A DNA stretch of 42,007 bases, taken from the NCBI GenBank assembly GCA_029558715.1, contig JAKQEA010000091.1, positions 1 through 42,007 of the forward strand, given 5' to 3'. The first letter of the stretch is position 1; every line of letters starts with the position of its first letter. Origin of the DNA: Bacteroidota bacterium (GTDB taxonomy: Bacteria > Bacteroidota > Bacteroidia > Chitinophagales > Chitinophagaceae). Below, in pieces: positions 1 to 10,205 of this stretch. The notes beneath the pieces were generated by a model. It was not told the origin of the DNA, did not search any database, and saw nothing but the letters and a program-made list of their open reading frames with translations. A program made the translations under genes and the position numbers.

Positions 1-126
1 TCCGAATTCCATATGATGAAACCGGTACAGGTAAATAAACAAAAGAAAAAGAACCTTTGTGGTTATGTAATGTTGTTCAAAAGAACCGGTTCTCCTACTG
101 CTGCCACTACACCTCAAAATCCCTGA
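1..126 (+). CDS. possible 3' end of a gene entering from the left
   Basis: Frame 1 is open from the window edge to a TGA at 124-126, about 41 codons ending in the residues TTPQNP. The other two plus-strand frames close within 40 bases. The stop lies 16 bases before a perfect hairpin, as expected for the end of a transcription unit running towards sprA. The fragment is rich in Lys, Thr and Pro and I do not recognise it. A chance open frame of this length is quite possible. Confidence 0.25.
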   Translation, partial: SEFHMMKPVQVNKQKKKNLCGYVMLFKRTGSPTAATTPQNP

Positions 127-142
127 AACCAAAAACTTCAAT

Positions 143-182
143 ATAAAAGTAAAACCCATCCTAAGATGGGTTTTACTTTTAT
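143..182. terminator. bidirectional terminator between sprA and the left neighbour
   Basis: This is a perfect 18-base-pair inverted repeat (143-160 with 165-182) with the four-base loop CTAA. The core is AAAACCCATC/GATGGGTTTT with A/T-rich outer arms, so both strands show a G/C stem followed by a T-rich tract. It lies 57 bases past the sprA stop and can serve sprA on the minus strand and any gene arriving from the left on the plus strand. Confidence 0.8.
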
Positions 183-239
183 AGTATTTGTATAACAATA
201 ATCTTACAAAGTATTTCAGCGCTTGTACTAATTACACAC

Positions 240-3200
240 CTATTGTGCCAACGATATTCTTACCTGCAAACCACCCCTTGTATTGGTAATCGGAAAGGCA
301 CTGCTGATCTTTGGAATACTTCTGTTCTGTTCGAAGTAGAGTTTCATACTAATCCTGTTATTCAGGATATAATCGATTGAAGGTGCTATGCGTATCACTT
401 TTTGTCCGCCTGTACCAAAGGCGGTACCCTGATCAAGTTTACTGTTAGCCGTTGCATCATCCCGCAGGCTGAAATCCATCCGGAAAGTAACATCATTATC
501 CAGTTTCATTCCATTCTTACCGATCTTAAGATTTTTGATCAGCGGAATTCCTTTCTTTCGCCAGTTGAATCCAAAAGTTACTTCAGTTGAACGGTTCTCT
601 GCTAATTGGTAGTCAATCAAACTCAAACTTAATGTCCGGCTTTTCTTGAATTCAAACCTGGTAGTCAGTTGATTAGTGAACGTCACATCAATCTCGATCA
701 ATGGGTCAAAAGATTCCTGTATAGTAATATTAGGCACCAGGAAGTAAGGAATAAAATTACCCGTCAGTGTATCTCTGAACGAAGGATACCCCACCCTCAG
801 CGGATCAGCAAATAACAACGCTGTATTGAAACTGTTCATGCTAAAAGTGCTGCGGTAACCGTGGCGGATTGTAAAGTTGGTAAATATTTTATCCAGCCCT
901 TTCATTCTCGACAACCCGGTATAGGTAATATTCCAGTTTGGTTTTGGTAAGATACCGGAGAAAGGATTAGCCCTGATATTAGGATTATTGTTCTTCGTAA
1001 GTTTTACACCCAAAGGGTCCTTATTGGTATATGCTGCCAGGAAAGCAGGTATCACCACATCCTGCGCATAGCGGCCATAGCCTTTTACATAACCATCGGG
1101 ATCAGTGCCTCCTGTCTGGTAAGGATTAAGACCACCCAGTTTGCCAGATAATATTTTCCTGTTGGCTTCAAACTGCTTGAATGTTTCAGACACTACGTTA
1201 GGATCAAATTTTTTGAACAACGTTTGATAGGAAATATAACTTACACTGAAGCTGCCTAATGCATAAGGATTGAGCCTTGTAAAGCCTGCACTTCCTGTCG
1301 TGTCCTTATATAATTCAGAATACTGCTTGTCAAATGTCTTATCAAGATTGATATCAATATTAAAATCCCTGAACGGGCTAACCTGCGCCGTAATGTTCAA
1401 TCGCTGGTTATACCGCTGCTGTATCATGGCACTTACCAGGGAGTCACGGGACAATAACCCTTTAGCACCAAACCTGTTGATCCAGTTGGTATCCGGCTGG
1501 TAACCGAAGATATATCCAAAGCCCGGTTCCCTGCTTTTGAAATTATTTCCCAGCAACTGGGTGCTATCCATATAACCCGGTAGGGTCGTTCCAAAATCTT
1601 CTGTATACTGAATACCCACTCTTTTCAGCGAAGTAGCCAGCCGGAGGAAGAACTTGGGAACATTGCTGATTTCTGGCAACTGGTTAGGATCTTTCCTTGC
1701 TTTTATCTTCCTCTTCTTAATACGTACGATCTTTCCTTTTTTATTCCTGATGGTATCTATACGGATTCCTGCTTCTCTCGGACCCTGTGGCTGATTACCA
1801 ACTTGACCGTCATTCTTTTTATCGTCGCCGCTTTTACCATCATTTTTACCACTCCGTTGGTTTTTGGGTGCCCCGGGAGAGTTACTGTTTACTGCTCTTA
1901 AGAACCGCCATTTATTATATAGTTCTTCAAACTTCAGCTCACCGTTTATAGTTCTTGTTTGCGTATTAGAAAGTGTATTCCCCAGGTTCCTTGCCAGTAA
2001 GGAAGAAGCCAGCCAATTATACTTTGTATTATAACTTGCTCTTACTGATGTCCAGTCAAGCAACGGAATTTTATTGGTTGGTACATTATAGTTGATCGTT
2101 ACATCCTGGCTATAATTGGTATTCCTTCCTCCTTTGAAGAGATTGGTTTTAACAGAATCCTTTTTCACTTTTGTATCAATCCTGCCAAAAGGTTCATCTA
2201 CCCGTGCATTATTGGTAGCTGTAAAGTCGATGGAAATAGATCTTGTAAGATTCCATTGCAAAATATAATACCTGTCGAACGTAAAATACTTGTTGTATGT
2301 CTCCGGTATCTGATAGGGGCCACCACCTACATTGCGGGGGCGGGTAGCGCCAAACTGCCGGAATACATCAGCCCTGAAAGATATCTGGTTGGGAGCATAA
2401 TTTAAGTTGAAATCCTTTATCAATGACAACCAGGGTGATTTCGATTTGATCATTTTTTTAAATGGTTCAAACGGTCTCACCTGCGGAGCATAAGTATAGC
2501 CTATTGCTCCGCGGGTACGGCGCATTTCATCTCTTTCTATCAATGGATTATGGCTGAGTGTCTGTATGTAGGAGTAATTGAAATCAAAATTGGTGATACT
2601 CCATGGCTTGGGTCTCTTACCATCTGTTTTCAACTTTCTTACATTCGTAAGGTTGATTGTCTTTATGGTAGTAACATCCTGCGCATCATTTTTTATCGAG
2701 TCTCTCTTATCAGCATCGGCATCCTTTATTTTTTGCTTCAGGTTAAGATCAAGATCATACGGATCATACTCCGGAGTGCTGGTGCGCCGGCTGATACCAG
2801 CATACACAGGAATTTGTAAACCCAATTTCTTGGGCAATAATTTTCCTGCCTCGATGGTAGCTGATGCATCAATTGTGTAAACATCTTCCCGGCTCCGTTC
2901 ATTTACTCTTTGTTCCAGTGTACCAAAACCCTGTGATCTGGCAGTTCCTGAAATAGACAGGGTTCCCAGGTCTGCCAGTTTTATATCTGCCCTTGCTAAG
3001 GCTGCCCATCCACCTTTTTCATCCAGTTGTTGCAGGCGGAGTTCATTAAACCACACTTCGGTGCACACTGATTCCTGGGTTACATTTTCTACTCCCATCA
3101 GCATACCCCTCACTTCACCAAGGTTTGGATTACCCAGAATAGCATATGACCGGCCGTTCGCCAATGTCTCTTTATAATAGACTGAAGGCGAAATTCCCAA

Positions 3201-6200
3201 CTTGTTCCGCTTCGTTTTCAGGTCAGTCAGATCTTCCAATGAGAAATCAAGATTATTTTCTGCAGGCCATATTTTTAAGCTATCAGTTTCTCCAAAGTCA
3301 GTTTTCTTCAATGGAATTCTTACTTCATAATAATTCCCGGAAAAGTCATTCCCAATTCTTACCACTGCATTAAGATCTCCATCTTCAATTGGCTGGCTGC
3401 CCTGTACAGACTCTGCATGGATAAACATAGACAGTTTACCATACTGGCGCATATCAAGATTCATCGTTTTAAAAACACCTCTTGACTCAAATTGTGGGAG
3501 TCCGCAAACCTGCATGCTGATAGATTGCTCATTCAGGAACAATGCCACATTATTATTACTAAGCTGTTGTTGTCTTTCAATGCCCGGAGGTATGCGGTAA
3601 ACAATTGGCTGCCTTTGGTCATTTTCTTCCACATTCACTGCCAGCACATTTACTGTTGTAGGATCAGGAACAGGAAGAGTGGTATAATTACCGGTAGTAT
3701 CGATCTTATTCTTGAATTTTCTCCATTGGTTACGGATCAGTTCCAGTTTACCAAAACGCATTACAACAGAATCTTCAAACCCGGTTACGAACATACGAAT
3801 GAAGCGAATGGATTTGAAATCAGGAATATTTCCAATTTTTTGCTGGTACTGATCAACCGGAATACGAAACAGGTACCATTTCTCCGTACGGGACTGCCCG
3901 TTGGCCAGTGATACAGTCGATTCTCTTACATCAGTAATAAAAGGGTTTGTACTTTGACTCATCCCGGGTCTGATATCCACTCTGTATTGGAAATATTCTT
4001 CCACTTCATTCATGGTATTATCCCTGTTCAGTTCTTCGGCATCGGGATATTGAGTAAAGGCATTTACAAACTGTGTATTGTTTTCTGCAATCGGCGAATT
4101 ACCATGCGGGTTATTGATATTTTTATACCGTTGCAAGATTCCTGTTACCGGTGACTGATCAAAAGCAGGGTCACGGTAAGCTTTAAAATTATCCCCTGAA
4201 GGGTCTGCCTGCGCCTTTTGATAAATTGGTGAAGTAGTTCCAAAGTTTGTACTCAAACTATTCAGGAAGGGAGCAAATACTCTTTGCTCAGCAGTATCCT
4301 GTAATCCATCAAAGCCTACATCCTGGAACTCCCGGTCGGTTGGGGTATTACTAAACGCATTGGTTACCTGCAGCGGAATAGAAGGAACTTTGCCCCATAC
4401 GGTTGATTCATCAACTCTTGCATTATTTGTAGGAGTAGGCAATCCATTTTCATATTGTCTCTTGCCATCTCTTAATACATCTTCAGAAATATTTCCCAGG
4501 TTGAAATATAATTGACCACCGGTTGGGTTAGCCGTATTAGTGATAAAGGGATCCTGCAGCCAGAATTCTATATACTCTATGTTGCCGGTTTCAAAATCTG
4601 TCTGGTCAATATTACGCATCAACCCTCCCCATGCCTGCCTGGGATTTCTTAGTTTGCCATTCGCATCTACTCTTGTCGGATCGAATTCGAAATTATAAGG
4701 TCCTTTATCCTTAGGATAAAATGCAAGGTCGAAAGTGGTCAATAAACCTTCACCAAACTGTGTACTGCGCCGGGGGAATATTTCCTTTTGCAGTACCTGT
4801 CTTGTTTCAGGTTTTGACAACTCATCCAGGTCATTCTGCAAAGGGTTGTTTGAATTTCTTCTTTCCTGCAATACTGGTTCAATATTATACCAGGCCAGTT
4901 TGGCCCTGTTATAGCCGCTTCTGAGGTCGTTATTTAAAGCTGATTCCGTAAACAAACCATTACCCTGCGGTATAGAAGCCATTGTCCAGCTGATCAACGG
5001 GAAACGAAGATCAATACCGGCACGGGTTCCTTCGAAATCATCAATATATACCTGTCCGCTCTTATCACTATTGCCTGAGTTGATCTGCTTAGCATGCCCT
5101 GGCTGTAAAAGAGCTGCCTCTGCATAAGCGGTAATAGATGACATCGCTTTGGTAGAATAGAAAGGTAGTTTATCAAGCAATTTTGATAAGCGGGGAATAT
5201 TATTGCGATAGTCAATATCAAAACCATACATCGTATTGCGAATGGGATCTTCTCCGTAAGATTGTTTTATAAAAAAAGGTCTTTCACCCAGTCTTACAAT
5301 CGTTCCGCCAAGCGACAGCTTATTGCTTGCCATATAATCAAGCCGCAATCCCAGGAAATTCTTCTGCTGGAAACCAAAGGCCTGGTTATTCTCATAATTA
5401 ATACTAACCGGAACACCTGAATTGATGATAGCCTGGTTCACTACTCTCAATGTTCCCAGGTCATAATTGATCTCGTAATCCACATTCTCTACCAATACCT
5501 GCCCTCCGGCCGTTACAGTTACCGAACCGCGGGGAATATTATATCCCAACTGATACTCACTTCCTCCTCCTGCAGCACCAAACCCTGATGATTTGGACCG
5601 GCCGGTGATCTTAAACCGGTTCAGGTTAGCATATGTTTGTGCGATGGCTTTGATCGTATCATAAAGCGGGTAGTATAAATATTTATCTCTCGTAGCTTGT
5701 GAAGCATATAAATAATCGAGGTCATGCCCAAAAGGTTCCAGTACGGGGAAAATGATACGACTCTGTGTAGAAATAACTGTATAGCCTTCTATAAAATCAA
5801 ACACCCCATCCGGTTGCGGGTCATTCTGGTTATTTAACCGGTCGAGGTTTGTTAATGAAATAATTGGTTGCCCCTTATAAGGATCTACTACATCCGGCGG
5901 AGGCAAATATCTTTTTTCACCAAAGCTTGGTTCTTCATATAACAGGTCCAGCATAAAGTCCTGTCTTTCCAACTGGCCAAAGCCAACTGAATAAACATTC
6001 TTCATCATCAGATCCCATATCGGAAGATTTGTTCTTTGCGAAGTAGCTTTTAGTAATTTAAGAAAAAGAGTTCGCTGGGAATTACCTGTTGTATCGGGTG
6101 GTACATCCTGCGAAAATTCGCCTACCTGGAATACCCGGCCGTTATAAGTGTATTGGAATGCGATTCCCAATACTTCATCGGGCTGCAACGGTTGATTGAG

Positions 6201-7550
6201 TGAGATAAAGCCTATCTGTGGATTAAAGTAATAATCTGTTGCCTGCAGTTTTCTCGCAAATGTTTTTTCAAAATCCTGTACCGGTGATAATCCATAAGTA
6301 GTGAGTGCATTTTGCACCAATGAAGAATTCCTGAAATTTGGATTAGTCGTCAGGTCACGATAGAGATTATTAGCATCATTTCTTGGCAATACATCGCCCC
6401 CACCTGTAAGAATAGGACTGTACGGATTTCTTTCTCCCAGGTCCATAAAGGCTACTACATCTCTTGTATCGGTGGTACTCCCGTTCCTGTTCGTAACCCA
6501 CACTTCTACCCTTAGTACCTGCACTTTTGAATTGACGATCGGCAATTGTTTCATTGCCGTATTATAATTGCTGCGAAAATATTGTGACATCAGGAAGTGC
6601 CGGTTCTCATCATACTCATCTGCTTTTAGTGAAAACCGCTGCGCTGATGTTCCGCCCTGCAATCCCATTGTCTGGCGCTGCGATTGTTGATTGGCCAGTA
6701 CCGTAGTGATAAATAATTTGCCAAATTGTAATTGTGTTTTTACGCCAAAAAGAGACTGAGCCCCCGGTATCAATGTTCCTTTCGAAGCGAAATTGGTATT
6801 ACCTGCCTGGAACATTTTTACAATATCATCATCCTTTCCCCTGAAATCAAGTTTCAACTGATTTTCAAAATTGAAATTGGCCAGCGTATTATAGTTGATC
6901 GGCAGTTTTAGTTTTTCCCCTATCTGCGCATCCATCTGCAATTGGGAGTTCATATTAAAATCAAACCCACCATTTCTTCTTGCTCTTTCAGGTAATGTCG
7001 GGTTTTTAATATTCTGTCCCTGGTAGCCCGCCAAAAAATCAACATACCCGGATGGTTTGATCTCAATTTTTACTTTCCCGTCGGGGCCTACACCCATTAT
7101 CCTGTTGAACCAGTCGTTTGACACTTTGAATTTTGGCCGTACCATCCGGCGGTTCATATTGGTTAAAAGTGAGGCTCTTTTTTTAAAATAATCTTCCTCG
7201 TCTTTTTTTCCCTGCATCCGCACAAATTCCTCCATAGTAAAAGAAGTGGGAGTCCGGTAATAACGATTACCAATCTTTTCTACGATATAATACTGTTTTG
7301 TTTTTGGATCGTATTCTATGGTTCTTTTGATAAATGCAGTATCCCTGAGATCAAAAGTGTTCCGGTTGGGGTTAGAATAAGGGTCGCCATACCTGTCTCT
7401 TATCGGGTAGCGGGTGGTATCGTAAAAAAAGAAATTGTTATTTACATCAGAAGGCCTGAAATCATCAGCCCGTGCCTGCAAACCGGAAGAAGCAAGCACA
7501 ATGGTAAATAATACCAGTGTACGGAAGATATGAGCAGTTTTAAGGTTCAA
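240..7550 (-). CDS. sprA: T9SS outer-membrane translocon SprA (Sov)
   Basis: This is the giant translocation channel of the type IX secretion system, needed for surface export of sorting-domain proteins and, in gliding species, for motility adhesins. At 2436 residues it is about the length of known SprA/Sov proteins. Residues 1-28 form a Sec signal peptide with a hydrophobic core (LVLFTIVLASS), then the typical SprA N-terminus (NNNFFFYDTTRYPIRDRYGD) and long beta-rich repeats. Known SprA forms a 36-strand barrel. A basic, Gly/Asn-rich insert lies near residues 1895-1960 and looks like a flexible loop. The start codon is TTG (7548-7550). No in-frame ATG upstream fits, and the next Met codons fall well inside the mature region. 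It lies 36 bases downstream of ruvA on the same strand, so the two are probably cotranscribed. Confidence 0.95.
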   Translation of the reverse strand: MNLKTAHIFRTLVLFTIVLASSGLQARADDFRPSDVNNNFFFYDTTRYPIRDRYGDPYSNPNRNTFDLRDTAFIKRTIEYDPKTKQYYIVEKIGNRYYRTPTSFTMEEFVRMQGKKDEEDYFKKRASLLTNMNRRMVRPKFKVSNDWFNRIMGVGPDGKVKIEIKPSGYVDFLAGYQGQNIKNPTLPERARRNGGFDFNMNSQLQMDAQIGEKLKLPINYNTLANFNFENQLKLDFRGKDDDIVKMFQAGNTNFASKGTLIPGAQSLFGVKTQLQFGKLFITTVLANQQSQRQTMGLQGGTSAQRFSLKADEYDENRHFLMSQYFRSNYNTAMKQLPIVNSKVQVLRVEVWVTNRNGSTTDTRDVVAFMDLGERNPYSPILTGGGDVLPRNDANNLYRDLTTNPNFRNSSLVQNALTTYGLSPVQDFEKTFARKLQATDYYFNPQIGFISLNQPLQPDEVLGIAFQYTYNGRVFQVGEFSQDVPPDTTGNSQRTLFLKLLKATSQRTNLPIWDLMMKNVYSVGFGQLERQDFMLDLLYEEPSFGEKRYLPPPDVVDPYKGQPIISLTNLDRLNNQNDPQPDGVFDFIEGYTVISTQSRIIFPVLEPFGHDLDYLYASQATRDKYLYYPLYDTIKAIAQTYANLNRFKITGRSKSSGFGAAGGGSEYQLGYNIPRGSVTVTAGGQVLVENVDYEINYDLGTLRVVNQAIINSGVPVSINYENNQAFGFQQKNFLGLRLDYMASNKLSLGGTIVRLGERPFFIKQSYGEDPIRNTMYGFDIDYRNNIPRLSKLLDKLPFYSTKAMSSITAYAEAALLQPGHAKQINSGNSDKSGQVYIDDFEGTRAGIDLRFPLISWTMASIPQGNGLFTESALNNDLRSGYNRAKLAWYNIEPVLQERRNSNNPLQNDLDELSKPETRQVLQKEIFPRRSTQFGEGLLTTFDLAFYPKDKGPYNFEFDPTRVDANGKLRNPRQAWGGLMRNIDQTDFETGNIEYIEFWLQDPFITNTANPTGGQLYFNLGNISEDVLRDGKRQYENGLPTPTNNARVDESTVWGKVPSIPLQVTNAFSNTPTDREFQDVGFDGLQDTAEQRVFAPFLNSLSTNFGTTSPIYQKAQADPSGDNFKAYRDPAFDQSPVTGILQRYKNINNPHGNSPIAENNTQFVNAFTQYPDAEELNRDNTMNEVEEYFQYRVDIRPGMSQSTNPFITDVRESTVSLANGQSRTEKWYLFRIPVDQYQQKIGNIPDFKSIRFIRMFVTGFEDSVVMRFGKLELIRNQWRKFKNKIDTTGNYTTLPVPDPTTVNVLAVNVEENDQRQPIVYRIPPGIERQQQLSNNNVALFLNEQSISMQVCGLPQFESRGVFKTMNLDMRQYGKLSMFIHAESVQGSQPIEDGDLNAVVRIGNDFSGNYYEVRIPLKKTDFGETDSLKIWPAENNLDFSLEDLTDLKTKRNKLGISPSVYYKETLANGRSYAILGNPNLGEVRGMLMGVENVTQESVCTEVWFNELRLQQLDEKGGWAALARADIKLADLGTLSISGTARSQGFGTLEQRVNERSREDVYTIDASATIEAGKLLPKKLGLQIPVYAGISRRTSTPEYDPYDLDLNLKQKIKDADADKRDSIKNDAQDVTTIKTINLTNVRKLKTDGKRPKPWSITNFDFNYSYIQTLSHNPLIERDEMRRTRGAIGYTYAPQVRPFEPFKKMIKSKSPWLSLIKDFNLNYAPNQISFRADVFRQFGATRPRNVGGGPYQIPETYNKYFTFDRYYILQWNLTRSISIDFTATNNARVDEPFGRIDTKVKKDSVKTNLFKGGRNTNYSQDVTINYNVPTNKIPLLDWTSVRASYNTKYNWLASSLLARNLGNTLSNTQTRTINGELKFEELYNKWRFLRAVNSNSPGAPKNQRSGKNDGKSGDDKKNDGQVGNQPQGPREAGIRIDTIRNKKGKIVRIKKRKIKARKDPNQLPEISNVPKFFLRLATSLKRVGIQYTEDFGTTLPGYMDSTQLLGNNFKSREPGFGYIFGYQPDTNWINRFGAKGLLSRDSLVSAMIQQRYNQRLNITAQVSPFRDFNIDINLDKTFDKQYSELYKDTTGSAGFTRLNPYALGSFSVSYISYQTLFKKFDPNVVSETFKQFEANRKILSGKLGGLNPYQTGGTDPDGYVKGYGRYAQDVVIPAFLAAYTNKDPLGVKLTKNNNPNIRANPFSGILPKPNWNITYTGLSRMKGLDKIFTNFTIRHGYRSTFSMNSFNTALLFADPLRVGYPSFRDTLTGNFIPYFLVPNITIQESFDPLIEIDVTFTNQLTTRFEFKKSRTLSLSLIDYQLAENRSTEVTFGFNWRKKGIPLIKNLKIGKNGMKLDNDVTFRMDFSLRDDATANSKLDQGTAFGTGGQKVIRIAPSIDYILNNRISMKLYFEQNRSIPKISSAFPITNTRGGLQVRISLAQ

Positions 7551-7586
7551 TGTTTTCTCGTCAATTAGTTTCCTGAAATATTGTAA

Positions 7587-8168
7587 TTAGAGGGTACGAA
7601 GTGCCATCTTAATCAGTTCCTCAACGGATAGGTTTGGATTGGCTGTAAGGGTCTTTTCAATGGCCTGGCTGGCAGCCTGCCTGTTAATGCCCAAAGCAGT
7701 TAAAGCATTTAACGCATCTTGATGCAAAGTATTGTTTTTCAGCGGAGAAATATTTGATTCCAGGGGATGCTTTGCCAGTTTATCCCTGAGTTCCAATACC
7801 ATCCGCTCGGCAGTTTTTTTGCCTATCCCTTTTACCCCTTCCAGGGTCTTTGTATCACCCTGCACAATTGCTTTGGCCAGTTCCTCCGGCTTCATGCAGG
7901 ACAACATTACTCTCGCTGTCGATGCGCCGATGCCGGAAACACTTATCAACTGCATGAAAATCTCTTTTTCTGCCAGGTCAAAAAACCCATACAACACATG
8001 GGCATCTTCCCTTATAAGCAAGCAGGTATGCAAAATCCCCTTATCAAGGTTTTGAATTCTATAGTAGGTATTCAGACTGATCTGTACCTCATATCCCACA
8101 CCATTTACATCAACATGAACTGCAGCCGGGGTTTTATGCACAAAATCACCTTTCAGGAAAGCTATCAT
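7587..8168 (-). CDS. ruvA: Holliday junction branch migration protein RuvA
   Basis: RuvA binds four-way DNA junctions as a tetramer and loads the RuvB motor for branch migration in recombinational repair. The 193-residue length is normal. It has an N-terminal OB-fold domain (residues 1-63, beginning MIAFLKGDF), two helix-hairpin-helix motifs around GIGASTARVML and VKGIGKKTAERMV (about 75-130), and a C-terminal RuvB-contacting domain (about 145-193, ending VEELIKMALRTL). The ATG start gives the expected N-terminus. It is followed on the same strand by sprA, a neighbour pair found in other Bacteroidota, which I take as gene order without implying shared function. Confidence 0.95.
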   Translation of the reverse strand: MIAFLKGDFVHKTPAAVHVDVNGVGYEVQISLNTYYRIQNLDKGILHTCLLIREDAHVLYGFFDLAEKEIFMQLISVSGIGASTARVMLSCMKPEELAKAIVQGDTKTLEGVKGIGKKTAERMVLELRDKLAKHPLESNISPLKNNTLHQDALNALTALGINRQAASQAIEKTLTANPNLSVEELIKMALRTL

Positions 8169-8247
8169 GGCTGCGAAAATAGGGAAATGGTTAATTGATT
8201 AATCGGGATCGGCAATGTATATCACTCTTATCCCCGGAATAACTGAA

Positions 8248-8277
8248 TTCACAATTAATTAATCCACCGTAACTTTG
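8248..8277 (+). promoter_or_regulatory. fabH promoter, Bacteroidota type
   Basis: TAACTTTG at 8270-8277 matches the TAnnTTTG -7 element of Bacteroidota promoters exactly. TTC at 8248-8250, 19 bases upstream, is close to the TTG -33 element. Transcription would begin near 8283, about 24 bases before the fabH ATG. Confidence 0.55.
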
Positions 8278-8306
8278 GCCACTTTTATTTTTAATATTCT
8301 TTCTGC

Positions 8307-9311
8307 ATGAGTAAAAAAATTACCGCTGCCATTACTGCTGTAGGCGGCTTTGTTCCGGAAGATAAACTGACCAACTTCGACCTTGAAAAAATGGTGGAAA
8401 CCAATGATGAATGGATACGCACCCGAACAGGTATTTCTGAGCGAAGGATATTGAAAGGTGAAGGCAAAGCTACTTCTGACATGGTAGTACCTGCTGTGCA
8501 GGAATTGTGCAGGAAAAGAGGCATCAGCCCGGAAGAAATAGATTGCCTGATCGTTGGAACAGTTACTCCGGATATGGTTTTTCCTTCAACTGCCAATATA
8601 GCCTGTGATAAACTGGGAGCCAAAAATGCCTGGGGTTTTGATGTGGCTGCAGCCTGTTCCGGTTTTTTATACTCACTAACACAAGGTGCGGCGCTGGTTG
8701 AAAGCGGCCGGTATAAAAAAGTGGTAGTTTGCGGAGCCGATAAAATGAGTGCCATTGTTGATTACAGCGACCGGGCCACTTGTATCATTTTTGGTGATGG
8801 TGCCGGGGCCGTTTTGCTGGAACCAAGTGAAGATGGTTATGGTATACTTGACAGCATACTCAGAAGTGATGGTAGTGGTGGCCAGTTTCTGCATATGAAA
8901 GCCGGCGGTTCATTAAAGCCTGCCAGTATTGACACCGTAATGGCAAAGGAGCATTTTGCCTACCAGGAAGGTCAGGCTGTATTCAAATTTGCCGTGAAGG
9001 GTATGGCCGATGTTAGTGCTGAATTGTTGGAGAGAAATAACCTGACTGGTGATGATGTGGCATGGCTGGTACCTCACCAGGCCAATCTTCGCATTATTGA
9101 TGCTACGGCAAACAGGATGGGGTTGCCAAAAGAAAAAGTAATGATCAATATTGAGAAATACGGGAATACTACTGCAGCTACCATTCCTCTTTGCCTGTGG
9201 GAATGGGAAAACCAGTTGAAGAAAGGCGACAATATTGTACTGGCTGCATTTGGTGGTGGATTTACCTGGGGTGCCACCTGGGTGAAATGGGCCTATGATC
9301 CTAAAAATTAA
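8307..9311 (+). CDS. fabH: beta-ketoacyl-ACP synthase III
   Basis: FabH condenses acetyl-CoA (or a branched starter) with malonyl-ACP to begin fatty acid synthesis in the cytosol. The thiolase-fold protein is 334 residues, the usual length. The catalytic triad is visible: Cys117 in [11 protein letters not shown], His257 in VPHQANLRI and Asn287 in [10 protein letters not shown]. The C-terminal [10 protein letters not shown] motif is also typical. Three residues follow the usual last tryptophan region. The start is set by an ATG 30 bases past a good -7 element. The functional partner fabD is in the window but 22 kb away, so there is no fab operon here. Confidence 0.95.
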   Translation: MSKKITAAITAVGGFVPEDKLTNFDLEKMVETNDEWIRTRTGISERRILKGEGKATSDMVVPAVQELCRKRGISPEEIDCLIVGTVTPDMVFPSTANIACDKLGAKNAWGFDVAAACSGFLYSLTQGAALVESGRYKKVVVCGADKMSAIVDYSDRATCIIFGDGAGAVLLEPSEDGYGILDSILRSDGSGGQFLHMKAGGSLKPASIDTVMAKEHFAYQEGQAVFKFAVKGMADVSAELLERNNLTGDDVAWLVPHQANLRIIDATANRMGLPKEKVMINIEKYGNTTAATIPLCLWEWENQLKKGDNIVLAAFGGGFTWGATWVKWAYDPKN

Positions 9312-9328
9312 TGATCTATTGATGTTTT

Positions 9329-9352
9329 AAAAGATAATTTCAACTATCTTTT
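9329..9352 (+). terminator. weak hairpin after fabH
   Basis: AAAAGATA (9329-9336) pairs perfectly with TATCTTTT (9345-9352) across an eight-base loop, 17 bases past the fabH stop. The stem is A/T-only apart from one G-C pair, and no long T-tract follows, so it may only attenuate or may be chance. Confidence 0.3.
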
Positions 9353-9402
9353 CACTGGTTATAAGGTTCAATATTTCTTTACTGATCAGCAGTTATTTTT
9401 TT

Positions 9403-9636
9403 ATGTCAAGCCGACGCCGTGCCAACAAAAAGTTCTGGAATAAGGTTTTCAGGCTATTCCTTCTTTATCTTGTTTTAGTTCCACTCATCTTTTTAATACT
9501 GGACAGGTCAACTGTATACCAGGAAGTGAGGGAAGATATACTTGTATTTATTCTGAAGGTAGCAGGTATTGCATTGGGTATTGCCCTGATCATCAGTTTT
9601 TGGAGTAACCGTGACCCGGAGTTGAGAAAATATTAA
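9403..9636 (+). CDS. small two-helix inner-membrane protein
   Basis: This is a 77-residue protein of unknown function. A strongly basic N-terminus (SRRRANKKFWNK) precedes a first membrane helix (about residues 16-34, LFLLYLVLVPLIFLILD). A short polar loop and a second helix follow (about 47-66, ILVFILKVAGIALGIALIIS), then a charged tail. The positive N-terminus and the loop charges suggest both ends face the cytoplasm. It lies 91 bases after fabH on the same strand and ends 4 bases before the convergent DinB-like gene. The amino-acid pattern and ATG start support a real gene. No family was recognised. Confidence 0.7.
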   Translation: MSSRRRANKKFWNKVFRLFLLYLVLVPLIFLILDRSTVYQEVREDILVFILKVAGIALGIALIISFWSNRDPELRKY

Positions 9637-9640
9637 GCAG

Positions 9641-10135
9641 TTATTTCTTATTGCGTACCCACAATGCAAAATCAGTTGACGGCAGCTTTTCTACTCCTGA
9701 TTGCCGTAGCATAGTGACCAATTGACCGCGGTGATAAGTACTATGATTAAAGACATGTAATATCATCTGATAGATATGCATCTTAACCGGCTCTTTTTTA
9801 TTGTTGTAATACTGGAATACATGATCCAGTGATAATTCACTGGCATTGCTTACCCATCCTTCCCATAGTTTTGACTGACTCATCAGGCCATTAATCACAT
9901 CACGGGTAGAGCCTTTTGGATTATCGCTCGGTCGCACAAACCTTTCATGCAATTTCATACGTTGCCACCAGATACTTTCAGCATCCCAGATATGCAGGAT
10001 GGTAGTATGGAGGCTGTTAAAACTGCTGGCTATCTCCGCCTTTTGTTTCTCCTCAGGCAGAGAAAGGACAGTGTCAGTAATTCGCTGGTTAGCCCAAACA
10101 TTGTATGCAGCCAGTTGCTTCAGGAGTTCTTTCAT
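9641..10135 (-). CDS. DinB/YfiT-like metal-binding four-helix protein
   Basis: This is a 164-residue protein of the DinB-like superfamily, four-helix bundles that often bind a divalent metal through three histidines and include bacillithiol or mycothiol-dependent transferases. The likely ligands are the His in TILHIWDAE (about residue 48) and two of the histidines in HVFNHSTYHRGQ near residue 130, the hallmark motif. The Trp-rich stretch IWDAESIWWQRM is also typical. I use the ATG at 10135. An in-frame TTG four codons upstream (10147) is possible but less likely. The substrate cannot be inferred. It is convergent with the small membrane protein and divergent from the PLP enzyme. Confidence 0.85.
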   Translation of the reverse strand: MKELLKQLAAYNVWANQRITDTVLSLPEEKQKAEIASSFNSLHTTILHIWDAESIWWQRMKLHERFVRPSDNPKGSTRDVINGLMSQSKLWEGWVSNASELSLDHVFQYYNNKKEPVKMHIYQMILHVFNHSTYHRGQLVTMLRQSGVEKLPSTDFALWVRNKK

Positions 10136-10142
10136 GCAGTAG

Positions 10143-10171
10143 TTCAATAAAAATTAAATCAGTTACTTTTG
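10143..10171 (+). promoter_or_regulatory. promoter of the Cys/Met PLP enzyme gene
   Basis: TACTTTTG at 10164-10171 is an exact TAnnTTTG -7 element. TTC at 10143-10145 stands 18 bases upstream as a weak -33 element. Transcription would begin near 10177, about 30 bases before the ATG at 10206. Confidence 0.5.
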
Positions 10172-10205
10172 AACAGGCTCAAATTTCACAATTCAAAACC
10201 CGATA

